Numbered from the stretch's first letter, positions 8,893 through 18,068 are shown. The stretch: 64,000 nucleotides of DNA from Aggregatilineales bacterium (GCA_030834905.1 JAUQWZ010000034.1:248001-312000); one strand, 5' to 3'. Notes: generated by a model not told the origin, from the letters alone. A program made the numbers and translations.

Positions 8893-9722
8893 AGCTCTCG
8901 GTCATCATCGTCAACTACAATACGCGGGACGATCTGCGCCTGTGCCTGAACGCCCTGCGCGACTCGCTGCTTCCACCGGAGATCATCGTCGTCGATAACG
9001 CCTCTTCTGACGGCAGCCGCGAAATGGTGCAGGCGGAATATCCCGAAGTCAGCCTGATCGCGCCGGAAACCAACACCTGGTTCTGCGGCGGTAACAACCT
9101 CGGCATCGCGGCGGCGCATGGGGAATATACCCTGCTGCTCAACCCGGATACCGTCCCACCGCCGGATGCGCTCCAGCGCATGACAGACTTCATGGACGGA
9201 CACCCCGACTACGCCGGAGTCACTCTACAGCTTCGCTACCCGTCCGGCGAGATTCAGCGCACCTGTTCGCGCATCCCCACCTATCGCTACCTGCTGCTGA
9301 CGCAGACGCCGCTTCAGTGGCTGCTGCCGGGGATGCGGCGGCGCGCTCAGACGTGGCATTGGTATGAGGGCTGGCAGCGCGACCGCGATTACGACGTCGA
9401 AGCCATCCCCGGTTCGTGTACGCTGATGCGCCGGACTGAACTGCGGCTGAACGACAGCCTGCTGCTCTACTTCCCGGAGGACGACCTGGCGCGGCGAAAC
9501 GCCGGGCGCAAGTTCCGCTTTCTGGCGTCGCCGTTTATCCTGCACCGCGAAAAGTCCGCCACCCGCACCGCGCTGGCAACCAGCATCTATTTCCGCGATC
9601 TGCTGGTCTACACGCGCCAGCATCATGGCTGGAGACGCGCGGCGCTGCTGTGGCTGCTCACGCGTCCGCTGGCATGGGGCATGGCGCTGCGCTGGTGGCT
9701 GCGCCGTTTTGAATCACATTAA
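8889..9722 (+). CDS. Family 2 glycosyltransferase
   Basis: GT-A fold transferase of 277 residues, similar in outline to bacterial rhamnosyltransferases. The N-terminus KLSVIIVNYNTRDDL is the nucleotide-sugar binding strand, followed by EIIVVDNASSDGS. The metal-binding acidic motif appears as LLLNPDT (Asp87) and the acceptor-side signature as PGSCTLMRR. GTG start coupled to the methyltransferase. Downstream is a strong GC hairpin (9722-9740) separating it from the convergent pterin dehydratase gene. Probably cytoplasmic-face glycan assembly on the membrane; exact sugar unknown. Confidence 0.88.
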   Translation: MKLSVIIVNYNTRDDLRLCLNALRDSLLPPEIIVVDNASSDGSREMVQAEYPEVSLIAPETNTWFCGGNNLGIAAAHGEYTLLLNPDTVPPPDALQRMTDFMDGHPDYAGVTLQLRYPSGEIQRTCSRIPTYRYLLLTQTPLQWLLPGMRRRAQTWHWYEGWQRDRDYDVEAIPGSCTLMRRTELRLNDSLLLYFPEDDLARRNAGRKFRFLASPFILHREKSATRTALATSIYFRDLLVYTRQHHGWRRAALLWLLTRPLAWGMALRWWLRRFESH

Positions 9723-9740
9723 GGGGCGCGGCGCGCCCCT
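9722..9740. terminator. GC-rich hairpin between convergent genes
   Basis: Stem AGGGGCGC/GCGCCCCT with a 3-base loop lies just after the glycosyltransferase stop and about 30 bases beyond the end of the convergent pterin dehydratase gene. It lacks a T-run, so it could act as a bidirectional transcript end or an RNA 3' stabiliser rather than a classical terminator. Confidence 0.45.
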
Positions 9741-9772
9741 GTTCCATCACGTATTGGGTTCGTGACTCACAC

Positions 9773-10252
9773 TCAGCTTTTCTTCTCTCCCTGCGAAGGC
9801 TCAGGCGAATACAGCTCGTCTTCAGCCGATTTACCGATCCAGCCCGGCGAATCGCTGGCGGGAAAAGATTCTTCCGAGGCTTCGGTGACCGTAGTCCTGC
9901 GCTGCGTCTCCACCAGATCGAGATACGCCTGATCGGTCTTTGCTGCCATGATGAAGTCGTTCCGGTGCAGCCCGTTGATGGCATGTGTCCACCACTCCAC
10001 CGTGACCTTCTTGTAGCCGACGTCCATTTCAGGATGGTGGTTCTGCTGGTCGGCAAGCGCTCCTACTTGCGCCGTGAACGCGATTCCTTCAGCATAGGAC
10101 TCGAACTCAAACGTTCGTCGCAGGTGCTTCACGCTGTCCACATCCGCGATTTCCCACATCGGCGTTTCGAGCCAATGCTGCTTGATTTCATCTTCGTTCA
10201 ACTGCGGTTCACTTCCAGAGCATGGCACACAGTATTCATGAATCAGCGTCAT
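9773..10252 (-). CDS. Pterin-4a-carbinolamine dehydratase with C-terminal extension
   Basis: Dehydrates 4a-hydroxytetrahydrobiopterin, or acts as a pterin/molybdopterin-related homologue in bacteria without phenylalanine hydroxylase. The family core spans residues about 20-110: the histidine pair NHHPE (His72, His73) and His90 in WWTHAINGLHRNDF match the three catalytic histidines. At 159 residues it is longer than the usual 95-115. The extra 45 residues carry EESFPASDSPGW, a motif I associate with small uncharacterised bacterial proteins, and end in an acidic/lysine tail. An N-terminal CVPCSG precedes the core. It stands alone on the minus strand with a TATACT -10-like sequence upstream. Confidence 0.88.
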   Translation of the reverse strand: MTLIHEYCVPCSGSEPQLNEDEIKQHWLETPMWEIADVDSVKHLRRTFEFESYAEGIAFTAQVGALADQQNHHPEMDVGYKKVTVEWWTHAINGLHRNDFIMAAKTDQAYLDLVETQRRTTVTEASEESFPASDSPGWIGKSAEDELYSPEPSQGEKKS

Positions 10253-10400
10253 GGTTTGCCCTCCTGACTACGACTCCAGTATACATGAAGATGTTTATTA
10301 CATCCTAGCGTCTTCAGCAAGTTCTCATGATCACTTTCTTTGTATGCGTCTCAGGCGCTAGAATAAACATTGTATTCCTCAAAAAGCTCAGAAGGGCATC

Positions 10401-12914
10401 ATGGCACTTCAGGGGTTAACCGAAAGCGACGTTATTTCGCGGCGGCAGCGCGGCTTGGGCAACAATGTTCGCCTTGCCACCAGCCGTTCCTACACCGATA
10501 TTCTGCGTCAGAATGTGCTGACGTTCATCAACATCGTCCTGTTCGTCATCGGCGCGGTGCTGATCTCGGTTGGTCGCGTGGGCGACGCCGTCGTCAGCGT
10601 TGGCTTGATCCTGATGAACGTTTTCATCGGCGTCTATCAGGAAGCCCGCGCTAAGCGGCAGCTTGACAAAATCGCCCTGCTCACCCGCCCTAAAGCGTCT
10701 GTGATCCGCGAGGGGCAGGAGCGCGTGATCGATCCGTCTGAAATCGTGGTCGGAGACATCATCGTCGTCCGCGCGGGCGATCAGATCGTGGTCGATGGAG
10801 TCGTCGTTGGCGACGGCAAAATGGACGTGGACGAATCGCTGCTGACCGGCGAAAGCGATCTCATCCCCAAACAGCCGGGCGATTCAGTCATGTCCGGCAG
10901 CTTCTGCGTATCCGGCACCGCCGCTTACGAGGCGCAGAAAGTCGGCGCGGACAGCTTCGCCAACCAGCTAACCGCCAGCGCCCGCAGCTACCGGGTCGTC
11001 AAGACGCCGCTTCAGCGCGATATCGATCTGGTCATTCGCCTGCTGACGCTGATGGCGCTGTTCATCGGCTTTCTGCTGCTCGTCTCCGCCATGCTGTATG
11101 CCATTCCGCTGGTGCGCGGCGTCCAGATGGCGTCGGTCATCGCCGGGCTGGTGCCGAACGGCTTATTCTTCATGGTCATTGTCGCCTACGCGCTTGGCGC
11201 GCTGCGCATCGCCAGCCAGGGCGCGCTCATCCAACAGTCGAATTCAGTTGAATCGCTCAGCAACATTAATGTGCTGTGCATGGACAAAACCGGCACGCTG
11301 ACCGCCAACCGCATCGTCTACAAAGATGCCTTTCCAACTGGCATTGAAGCCGAAGCCTTCAAGCGTCTGCTTGGAGACTACGCCGCCAGCGTGACGGCGA
11401 GCAACCGCACCAGCGAAGCGCTGGAAGAGGCGCTGCCCGGCGCTGCCCAGAAGCTGGTCGATGAAGTCGCCTTCTCATCGGCGCTCAAGTGGAGCGCTAT
11501 CGCCTGCGATTCGGACGCTCTGCGCGGCGTCTACGTCCTGGGCGCGCTCGAAATGCTCCAGCCCTATCTGGCGGCGAGTCCTGATCTGGCAGAACAGGTG
11601 CGCCAGCACTCCGATACCGGGCTGCGGGTGCTGGTCTTCGCTCACAGCCCGGAAACCACCAGCCTGCACGACTCGCAGAATCAGCCGCGCCTGCCGCAAA
11701 ACATGACCGTTCTGGGATTCATCACCTTCACCGACGAGCTTCGCCCCGACGCCGTCGAAACGCTGGCGGGTTTCGCCAAAGCGGGTATCCGCCTCAAAAT
11801 CATCTCTGGCGACAATCCGCACACCGTCGCGGCGCTGGCGAAGCAGGCGGGCTTAGAAGGCGACCTGCGGGTTGTCTCCGGCACTGAGCTGGCAGCACTG
11901 AGCGACGGCGAATTTATTCAGATGGCGGAAGAAGCGACCATCTTTGGGCGCATCACCCCGCAGCAGAAAGAAAAACTGGTTGATACCCTGTGCCGACGCG
12001 GGCATTACGTCGCCATGATCGGCGACGGCGTGAATGACGTACTCTCGCTCAAGAAAGCCAATCTCGGCATCGCCATGCAAAGCGGCAGCGCCGCCACGCG
12101 CGGAGTCGCCGACATGATTCTCCTGAATGACTCATTCGCCGCGCTGCCGCCCGCGTTTCTCGAAGGACAGCGCATCGTCAACGGCATGAGCGATATTCTG
12201 CGGCTGTTCCTCACCCGCGCGCTGGCGGTCGCGCTGCTGATCGTCTCCGCCTCAATGGTCGGCGTCGGCTTTCCGTATGTGCCCAAACACGTCACCCTGC
12301 TAACGCTGCTGACAGTCGGCATTCCCACCCTGGCGCTGGCGACCTGGGCGCGAGCCGGGGTCAAGAAGCGCGGTCTGCTGCGCTCAGTGATCCATTTTGT
12401 GCTGCCCGCTTCGGTGACCGTTTTCGCCTTCGGGCTGGTGATCTTCGTCCTCAGCTTCTCCATCGCGCTGCACGAGACGCCAGCGATGGACTTAACGCCG
12501 GAGCAGGTCACCCAGTATTCGCGCAGTCTGGGCATTGATATCACTGCCCTTAGCGAAACCGAGCGTAACGCGGAGATCGCGACGCTGATCGCCCGGTCGG
12601 CGCTGACCACCTTCACCGTCCTGACAGGCGTGCTGCTGGTCATATTCGTCGAGCCGCCGATACCGTTCTTCACCGGCGGCGACGAACTCAGCGGCGACTT
12701 TCGCCCGATGATCCTGGCGGGCGGAATGCTGGTGCTGTTCGTCCTGATCCTGGTTTTCACACCAGCGCGCGATTTCTTTGAACTGCTGGTGCTGCCGATC
12801 AATCTCTATCTGCTCGTCGGCGCGGGCGCGGGCGTCTGGTTGTTCGTCGTCCGCGCAGTCTGGCGTCAGCGTCTGTTTGACCGATTCCTCAATATCGACC
12901 TTTCAGCGGTATAG
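10401..12914 (+). CDS. Cation-transporting P-type ATPase (CtpE/P2-like)
   Basis: ATP-driven membrane cation pump of 837 residues. The actuator domain has TGES at 149-152, the phosphorylated Asp is D295 in CMDKTGTLTANR, and the hinge motif GDGVND is at 541-546. Two hydrophobic segments precede the actuator, two flank it, and about six follow, with an extra pair near the C-terminus. The ion-site helix 4 reads VPNGL (about 251-255) instead of PEGL or CPC, so it is not a heavy-metal CPx pump. The overall look is that of the CtpE/calcium-type group, but cation identity is uncertain. It is a single gene, followed 25 bases later by coaBC. A weak TAGAAT -10 lies near 10360. Confidence 0.9.
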   Translation: MALQGLTESDVISRRQRGLGNNVRLATSRSYTDILRQNVLTFINIVLFVIGAVLISVGRVGDAVVSVGLILMNVFIGVYQEARAKRQLDKIALLTRPKASVIREGQERVIDPSEIVVGDIIVVRAGDQIVVDGVVVGDGKMDVDESLLTGESDLIPKQPGDSVMSGSFCVSGTAAYEAQKVGADSFANQLTASARSYRVVKTPLQRDIDLVIRLLTLMALFIGFLLLVSAMLYAIPLVRGVQMASVIAGLVPNGLFFMVIVAYALGALRIASQGALIQQSNSVESLSNINVLCMDKTGTLTANRIVYKDAFPTGIEAEAFKRLLGDYAASVTASNRTSEALEEALPGAAQKLVDEVAFSSALKWSAIACDSDALRGVYVLGALEMLQPYLAASPDLAEQVRQHSDTGLRVLVFAHSPETTSLHDSQNQPRLPQNMTVLGFITFTDELRPDAVETLAGFAKAGIRLKIISGDNPHTVAALAKQAGLEGDLRVVSGTELAALSDGEFIQMAEEATIFGRITPQQKEKLVDTLCRRGHYVAMIGDGVNDVLSLKKANLGIAMQSGSAATRGVADMILLNDSFAALPPAFLEGQRIVNGMSDILRLFLTRALAVALLIVSASMVGVGFPYVPKHVTLLTLLTVGIPTLALATWARAGVKKRGLLRSVIHFVLPASVTVFAFGLVIFVLSFSIALHETPAMDLTPEQVTQYSRSLGIDITALSETERNAEIATLIARSALTTFTVLTGVLLVIFVEPPIPFFTGGDELSGDFRPMILAGGMLVLFVLILVFTPARDFFELLVLPINLYLLVGAGAGVWLFVVRAVWRQRLFDRFLNIDLSAV

Positions 12915-12939
12915 CGGCGCAGTCGTTAGGAGACTACTC

Positions 12940-14193
12940 GTGGAAATTGAACACACTACCCTGCTGATACAAAAGCGCATTCTCCTCGGCGTGACGGGCA
13001 GCATTGCGGCGTACAAGGCGGTTGATCTCGCCAGCAAGCTGACGCAGATGGGCGCGCTGGTGGACGTGATTATGACCGACGCGGCGCAGCAGTTTGTCAC
13101 CCCACTGACCTTCCAGTCGGTGACTGGTCGCCCCGTCTATACCAACCTGTGGCAGTCAGACATCAGCGGCGGTCTGGCAGCGCACATCGCCCATATCGGG
13201 CTGGCGGAAGGTGCCGATCTGCTGGCAGTCATCCCGGCGACGGCGAACACGCTGGCAAAGCTGGCGCATGGCTTGGCGGATGATCTGCTGTCGATTACGG
13301 CGCTGGCGGCACGCTGTCCGCTGCTGGTCGCCCCGGCAATGGATGGCGGCATGTACCAGCACATCACCACCCAGACCAACATTACTACCCTTCAGGATCG
13401 CGGTGCCTTTCTGGTCGATCCTGAAGAAGGACGCTTTGCATCCGGCTTGGTTGGTTTGGGACGCCTGCCGGAAACCCCGACGCTGATCGGCGCGCTACGC
13501 CGGGCGCTGGGAAACGACGGCGCGCTGTCAGGACAGAAGATCGTCGTCACGGCGGGCGGCACCCGCGAGTCGCTTGATCCGGTGCGCTTTCTGACCAATC
13601 GTTCCAGCGGCAAGCAGGGCTATGCGCTGGCGCAGGCGGCACTTGACGCCGGAGCAGACGTGACGCTGATCACTTCGGCGAAGGGACTGCCTATGCCGTA
13701 TGGCGCGCGCATCATCACGGTCAGTTCTGCCGAGCAGATGCAGCAGGCGGTGCTGACGCAGATCGTCGGCACGGACGCGCTGCTGATGGCGGCGGCAGTG
13801 GCGGATTTTCGTCCACATTCACCCGCCAGCCACAAAATCAAGAAGACGGATGAAAGCAGCACGCTCGTCCTGACGCTTGAAAAAACGCCCGATATTCTAT
13901 TGTCGGTCAAAGAACGGCGGCGTGATGTGCATCGCCCCCGCGTCGTGGTCGGCTTCGCTGCCGAAAGCGAAGACCTGATCAACTACGCCCGTTCAAAGAT
14001 GGAACGCAAGGGAGTCGATCTGCTCATCGCCAACGATATCACCGCGTCGGACGCGGGCTTTGACGTGGACACCAACCGGGTCGTTGTCCTGGCATCTGAC
14101 GGCAGCTACGAACAGCTTGAACTGATGTCGAAAGCGAAGGTGGGCGAATACATCATCAGGCGGGTGGCGCAGCTTCTGAACCACCGTCGTTAG
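12940..14193 (+). CDS. coaBC: Phosphopantothenoylcysteine decarboxylase/synthase
   Basis: Bifunctional coenzyme A enzyme. CoaB couples 4'-phosphopantothenate to cysteine, and flavin-dependent CoaC decarboxylates the product. I place the start at GTG 12940, preceded by AGGAG with 8-base spacing, giving 417 residues. The CoaC half begins ILLGVTGSIAAYKAVDLAS and carries the His motif AHIGLAEGADLLAVIPATANT. Its PxMN motif reads APAMDGGMYQH, with Asp in place of the catalytic Asn, a variant I recall from several other phyla. The CoaB half starts near residue 195 with VTAGGTRESLDPVRF and LTNRSSGKQG, and has the later AAAVADFRP and KIKK motifs. An open frame continues upstream into the ATPase gene but has no start context. 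Confidence 0.95.
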   Translation: MEIEHTTLLIQKRILLGVTGSIAAYKAVDLASKLTQMGALVDVIMTDAAQQFVTPLTFQSVTGRPVYTNLWQSDISGGLAAHIAHIGLAEGADLLAVIPATANTLAKLAHGLADDLLSITALAARCPLLVAPAMDGGMYQHITTQTNITTLQDRGAFLVDPEEGRFASGLVGLGRLPETPTLIGALRRALGNDGALSGQKIVVTAGGTRESLDPVRFLTNRSSGKQGYALAQAALDAGADVTLITSAKGLPMPYGARIITVSSAEQMQQAVLTQIVGTDALLMAAAVADFRPHSPASHKIKKTDESSTLVLTLEKTPDILLSVKERRRDVHRPRVVVGFAAESEDLINYARSKMERKGVDLLIANDITASDAGFDVDTNRVVVLASDGSYEQLELMSKAKVGEYIIRRVAQLLNHRR

Positions 14194-14225
14194 GGAGACT
14201 GCTATACACCCCCGGCTCGCTTCTG

Positions 14226-14258
14226 TATAATACCGTCCGCCCATGCTGGACCGGGCGG
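14226..14258 (+). promoter_or_regulatory. TATAAT -10 followed by a hairpin at the predicted transcript start
   Basis: Perfect -10 TATAAT at 14226-14231. A stem CCGCCC/GGGCGG (14237-14242 with 14253-14258) begins 5 bases later, at about the expected +1. No good -35 is seen. It serves the membrane-anchored TPR-like gene at 14314. Confidence 0.5.
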
Positions 14259-14313
14259 GTCGTTCACGCATCATGTGCTGCTGCCAAACGGCGGCACGCG
14301 CCACGAGGAGTCT

Positions 14314-15459
14314 ATGAGTAATCCGCTAGAAGATACACAGCCAAGATCGCCCTTCAACGATCATCCACTGGAAGCCGCCACCGAAATCCTGCCGGATGAA
14401 CACCCGGACGAGACGCCGCGCGGAAGCGGCTGCGGGATGGTCGGCTTGATCACGGCATTGATGCTGATCATCGCCCTGCTTATCGTTGGGCTGGCGGCAG
14501 CCGCTGGCTGGACTGCCGGGCAGAAAGAAGCCAATATTCACGCGACGGCGACCTTTGGCGCGTCCGTCGCCGAGCAGATGGCGCACATTCCAACCGATAT
14601 CGCCAGCGGCAACACCACCCTGCTGGGGGTGCGGCTGAACTACGTCGCCACCCTCGCCCCCAACGCCCCCGGACTGGCGGAGTTCGAGATGACCGGAACG
14701 GCGATGGCGCTGAATCTGCTGCCAACCGCCACCCTGACGCCTTCGCCCACACTGGCAGCGACGGCTGAAGTATCGCCTGAGCCGGAAACAACGCTGGAGA
14801 TCCGTTCGACACCAGCCAGCGACAGCCCGTTTGATCTCGTCAGTCTGCTTCAGGAAGCCCAGGCGGCGGTCAATTCGGGGCAGCACGCCGACGCCATCGA
14901 CCTGCTGGACGCCATCAGCGGCGTCGATCCGGGCTTTGAAGCGGCGACGGTGCGCCAGCTTCTCACCGAGTCGATGAACAGCTACGCGCTCCAGCTTTAC
15001 CAGAGCAACCGTCCGGCGCTCGCCAATACCATCGTCGGGCGCATTGAAAACCTGGGACTGCCGATGCGTGATGGGCTGACCTACGAACGACAGGTCGCCC
15101 AGCAGTTCCTGAACGCGCAGGCACAGGCGGCAGCGGGCAATCCAAACGCGGTACGCACGCTTCAGGATCTGATCAATCAGGGCGCAGCCGGGCGCTACTA
15201 CACCGCCGCGCGTGACGAACTGTATGCCTATTACATCCGTTCCGGCGATTTTTACGCCGCCAGCCCGGATTATGGCTACTGCCCGGCAGTGCAGCAGTAC
15301 CAGCTTGCCGTCAGCATTTATTCCGGCGGCGATGCCAACGGTAAACTGAACTTCGCCGAAAACATGTGCGCTCAGGCAACGCCCACGCCCGATCCGCTTC
15401 TGGGCGGAACGCCCGTCGAAGGACAGACAATTGCGCCGATTGGCGTGCCGGGCGGGTAG
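14314..15459 (+). CDS. Membrane-anchored TPR-like protein with Thr/Pro linker
   Basis: Unrecognised protein of 381 residues. The start ATG at 14314 has GAGGAG 5 bases upstream. An acidic cytoplasmic N-terminus of about 43 residues precedes one membrane helix (MVGLITALMLIIALLIVGLA, about residues 42-62), then an extracytoplasmic part. A short Thr/Pro linker (LLPTATLTPSPTL) leads to helical repeats resembling TPRs (LLQEAQAAVNSGQHADAIDLLDAI and following). The C-terminus contains two cysteines (YGYCPAVQQY and ENMCAQ) and ends Pro/Gly rich. This architecture recurs in Anaerolineae-type genomes, but I know of no function. It is a single gene between coaBC and the MaoC gene. Confidence 0.65.
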   Translation: MSNPLEDTQPRSPFNDHPLEAATEILPDEHPDETPRGSGCGMVGLITALMLIIALLIVGLAAAAGWTAGQKEANIHATATFGASVAEQMAHIPTDIASGNTTLLGVRLNYVATLAPNAPGLAEFEMTGTAMALNLLPTATLTPSPTLAATAEVSPEPETTLEIRSTPASDSPFDLVSLLQEAQAAVNSGQHADAIDLLDAISGVDPGFEAATVRQLLTESMNSYALQLYQSNRPALANTIVGRIENLGLPMRDGLTYERQVAQQFLNAQAQAAAGNPNAVRTLQDLINQGAAGRYYTAARDELYAYYIRSGDFYAASPDYGYCPAVQQYQLAVSIYSGGDANGKLNFAENMCAQATPTPDPLLGGTPVEGQTIAPIGVPGG

Positions 15460-15633
15460 CTCTCATAAGGCGCTCATAGCTGGCTCATTTTGGGTTTACC
15501 CGCGTTTTCTACGCTGATACTAGAAGCTGAACCTGACGATTGAGTTTCAATTGATCTTGATCTGCCCTGGCGATGTACTGTAAGTTCAGGTTCAGGGGCG
15601 TGAGCGCCGTTTTGGGCGCGCACATAAGCCCAC

Positions 15634-15674
15634 TATAATATAGCCGCCTGTCATGTCCCCCTCATGGCAGGCGG
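15634..15674 (+). promoter_or_regulatory. TATAAT -10 followed by a 12-bp 5' hairpin
   Basis: -10 TATAAT (15634-15639) is followed 4 bases later by a stem CCGCCTGTCATG/CATGGCAGGCGG (15644-15655 with 15663-15674, one G-U pair, 7-base loop). The hairpin would form the extreme 5' end of the MaoC gene transcript. The -35 region (TTTGGG at 15611, 17-base spacer) is poor. Confidence 0.5.
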
Positions 15675-15700
15675 TTATGCTTTATAGACCAGGAGCGATC

Positions 15701-16153
15701 ATGGCAGGCAAATATTACGAGGATTTGGATCCAGGTTTGATCATTCAGCACGATCTGTCGCGCACCGTTACCGAAGCCGACAACGTCCTCTTTTCCAGCC
15801 TGACCATGAACACACAGCCGCTGCATATCAGCGAAGATTTCGCCTCAAAAACCGAATTTGGGCGGCGCATCGTCAACGGTATCTTTACGCTTGGGCTGGT
15901 GGTTGGCATCAGCGTGCCGGAACTCACTCAGGGGACGATTGTCGCCAACCTGGGCTACGAAGCGGTCAGCCATCCTCACCCGCTGTTTCACGGCGACACG
16001 GTCTATGTGGAAACCGAGATCATCGCCAAACGCGACAGTAAATCGCGTCCCACCTGCGGCATCGTGACGATGAAGCACACCGGACGCAACCAGAACGGCG
16101 TCGTCGTCATCGAGGTCACGCGCTCAGCGCTGGTGCTCAAACGTCCGTCATAA
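15701..16153 (+). CDS. MaoC-family acyl-CoA dehydratase/hydratase
   Basis: Hot-dog fold protein of 150 residues, likely hydrating or dehydrating an acyl-CoA thioester. The start is set at ATG 15701 because AGGAG sits 6 bases upstream and the sequence MAGKYYEDLDPGL is typical of MaoC proteins; an in-frame upstream start at 15653 lies in the leader hairpin. The hydratase-2 catalytic region is TEADNVLFSSLTMNTQPLH, and the second conserved block is SHPHPLFHGDTVYVETEI. It resembles the mesaconyl/itaconyl-CoA hydratase subgroup, but substrate assignment would be a guess. Single gene; the promoter with the 5' hairpin lies directly upstream. Confidence 0.87.
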   Translation: MAGKYYEDLDPGLIIQHDLSRTVTEADNVLFSSLTMNTQPLHISEDFASKTEFGRRIVNGIFTLGLVVGISVPELTQGTIVANLGYEAVSHPHPLFHGDTVYVETEIIAKRDSKSRPTCGIVTMKHTGRNQNGVVVIEVTRSALVLKRPS

Positions 16154-16235
16154 CCCATAACCTTCACGCCCGGTTGGGACGATGAAGAGTACGATCAACT
16201 GGTAGGTTTTAGCGATCAGCGAGCCAGCGGAAAGC

Positions 16236-16823
16236 ATGTCTTCGATCCACGAACTGCCACCGAATTACACTGAAAGCCTTCACCATTCTCTGACCGAGGG
16301 CAAAAATCTGCTGTGGCTTAATCTCGCCGCGCTGCTGCCAGCGGCGGTGATGATCCTCGTCCTGTTCGGCTGGTGGCTGCCGGTGGTGCGAGCGCAGTTT
16401 GCGCCGCCCGCCGACGGCGATTTCACGCTGCCGGTATGGCTGACCGTTCTGGCGGCGCTGTTGATCGTGCTGCCGCTGCACGAACTGATTCACGGCGTCG
16501 CTATCCAACTATGCGGGCATCGCGCCCGCTACGGCATGAATCTGTCGAAAGGCGTGCTTTACGCCACTGCTGATCAGGCATTATTCCGCCGTAACGAATA
16601 TCTGCTGGTGGCGCTGCTGCCGCTGGTAGTGATCACGCTGCTGGGCATGGCGCTGCTGCTGATGGTGCCGGAATGGCTGGTGACGGCGGTTTCGGTGGCG
16701 GTGATCGTCAACGCGGGCGGCGCGATTGGCGATCTGTGGGCAGCCGCTATTGTGCGGCGCAGCCCGCCAGAAGCGCTGGTTCGGGATGAAGAAGACAGCT
16801 TTCGGGTGTATATGCCCCGTTAG
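16236..16823 (+). CDS. DUF3267 membrane zincin-like protein
   Basis: Membrane protein of 195 residues with about four to five hydrophobic helices. It carries a zinc-metalloprotease signature HELIHG (His82, Glu83, His86) near the membrane boundary, followed by GHRARYGMNLSKGVLYATAD and RNEYLLVALLPLVVITLLG, the pattern of the DUF3267 putative zincin family. Substrates of this family are unknown to me. It is convergent with and overlaps by four bases the sensor kinase on the opposite strand. No Shine-Dalgarno sequence stands out. Confidence 0.8.
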   Translation: MSSIHELPPNYTESLHHSLTEGKNLLWLNLAALLPAAVMILVLFGWWLPVVRAQFAPPADGDFTLPVWLTVLAALLIVLPLHELIHGVAIQLCGHRARYGMNLSKGVLYATADQALFRRNEYLLVALLPLVVITLLGMALLLMVPEWLVTAVSVAVIVNAGGAIGDLWAAAIVRRSPPEALVRDEEDSFRVYMPR

Positions 16824-17959
16824 CCGTCGGCATCGCAGACGGGAAGTTCAACCCAGAAGATCGAGCCGCCGTCCGGTGGCGATTCAAAGCCTACGCAGCC
16901 CTTCTGCGCTTCGGTAAGCTGCTTGACGATCCACAAGCCCAAGCCGCTGCTGCTCTCCGAGCCAGTCGGGCGGGTACTCAAACGGCTGAACATCTTAAAC
17001 AGCTTATCGCCTTCACCCGCCGGGATGCCGGGACCCTGATCGGCAACGTACAGCCGCAGCCAACCCCCGTCGCGCTCTGCCCACAGTGTGACCGTGGTAT
17101 TCGGTGGGCTGAACTTGAGCGCATTGCTGACCAGATTGCCGATCATCTGGTGAATCAGCCGGTTATCCCCCATCACGAACAGATCGCTTGGCTCAAGGTT
17201 CAGATGAATCCTCTTACCCTCGGCGGTCAGCCGGTACTGATTGACGACATTCTTCAGCATCTCACCTACGCTAAGACAATCGATATCAACCTGAATACGT
17301 CCGGGCTGCATCATCATCACATCCAGGAAGACGCGGATCATGTCGTGCATTTCGTCCAGCGAAAGCTCGACGTTATCAAGAATCAAGTCTACCTGCTCAT
17401 CGCCGCCGGTGATGTCGCGCAGAAGGAAATGTGCCATGCGCAGGTTAGTGAGTGGACCTTTCAGATCGTGCGACACAATCTGATAGAAATTGTCCTGCAT
17501 CTGCCGGGCGAGACGAAGTTCCTCAATCGTGCGCTTGTGTTCGTCCGAGAGGCGTTTCAGCACCAACTGCGTTTTCACGCGGGCGCGCACAATGTCGATA
17601 TGAATGGGTTTGGCGATGTAATCGTGCGCCCCAAGCTGAAGCCCATGAACCACATCGCTGTTATCCGATTTGGCGGAAATGATGATCACCGGCAGATCGT
17701 CGAGCGCCGGATTCTTGCGAATACGGTTCAGCACCTCAAAGCCATCGATCCCCGGCATCATCAGATCGAGCAGCACGAGGTCGAATACTTCCTGCTCCAG
17801 CAGTTGCAGCGCCTCGGCGCCATTGGACGTGGTGACAGTCGCATAATCATTTTCGAAGATGCGCTGAAGCAGCCCACGATTTACGGCATCGTCATCTACG
17901 ACCAGCAGTTTGGGGATAGTATTATTTAAAGCTTGCGACTGACGCAGCATAACCTGCAT
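16820..17959 (-). CDS. Response regulator-histidine kinase hybrid
   Basis: Soluble two-component protein with receiver, dimerisation/histidine phosphotransfer and ATPase domains in that order. Numbering from an upstream ATG at 18004: receiver about 31-148, with D80 in LLDLMMPG and K132; phosphoacceptor His179 in IVSHDLKGPL; N box IGNLVSNALKFS (288-299); D322 in ADQGPGIP; G2 box SGLGLWIV (353-360). I prefer the ATG at 17959 (MQVMLRQSQ), which has GGAG just upstream. There is no sensor domain or membrane helix, so its input presumably reaches the receiver from another kinase. It lies downstream of the giant kinase-like gene on the same strand, 110 bases away. Confidence 0.9.
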   Translation of the reverse strand: MQVMLRQSQALNNTIPKLLVVDDDAVNRGLLQRIFENDYATVTTSNGAEALQLLEQEVFDLVLLDLMMPGIDGFEVLNRIRKNPALDDLPVIIISAKSDNSDVVHGLQLGAHDYIAKPIHIDIVRARVKTQLVLKRLSDEHKRTIEELRLARQMQDNFYQIVSHDLKGPLTNLRMAHFLLRDITGGDEQVDLILDNVELSLDEMHDMIRVFLDVMMMQPGRIQVDIDCLSVGEMLKNVVNQYRLTAEGKRIHLNLEPSDLFVMGDNRLIHQMIGNLVSNALKFSPPNTTVTLWAERDGGWLRLYVADQGPGIPAGEGDKLFKMFSRLSTRPTGSESSSGLGLWIVKQLTEAQKGCVGFESPPDGGSIFWVELPVCDADG

Positions 17960-18068
17960 AAAACTCCGCCTCCGGTGTCTCCTTTCACTGTACACCCGAA
18001 GCATTAATGCAAGCGTAGATTTTTGCTGAGAGCGCGTTCAGAAAACAACGCCTTATAGATATGTTAGC

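Noticed and set aside
12778..12939. Upstream extension of coaBC into the ATPase gene
   Set aside because: The extension translates the ATPase coding region in another frame; GTG 12940 has a good AGGAG and matches the family N-terminus.
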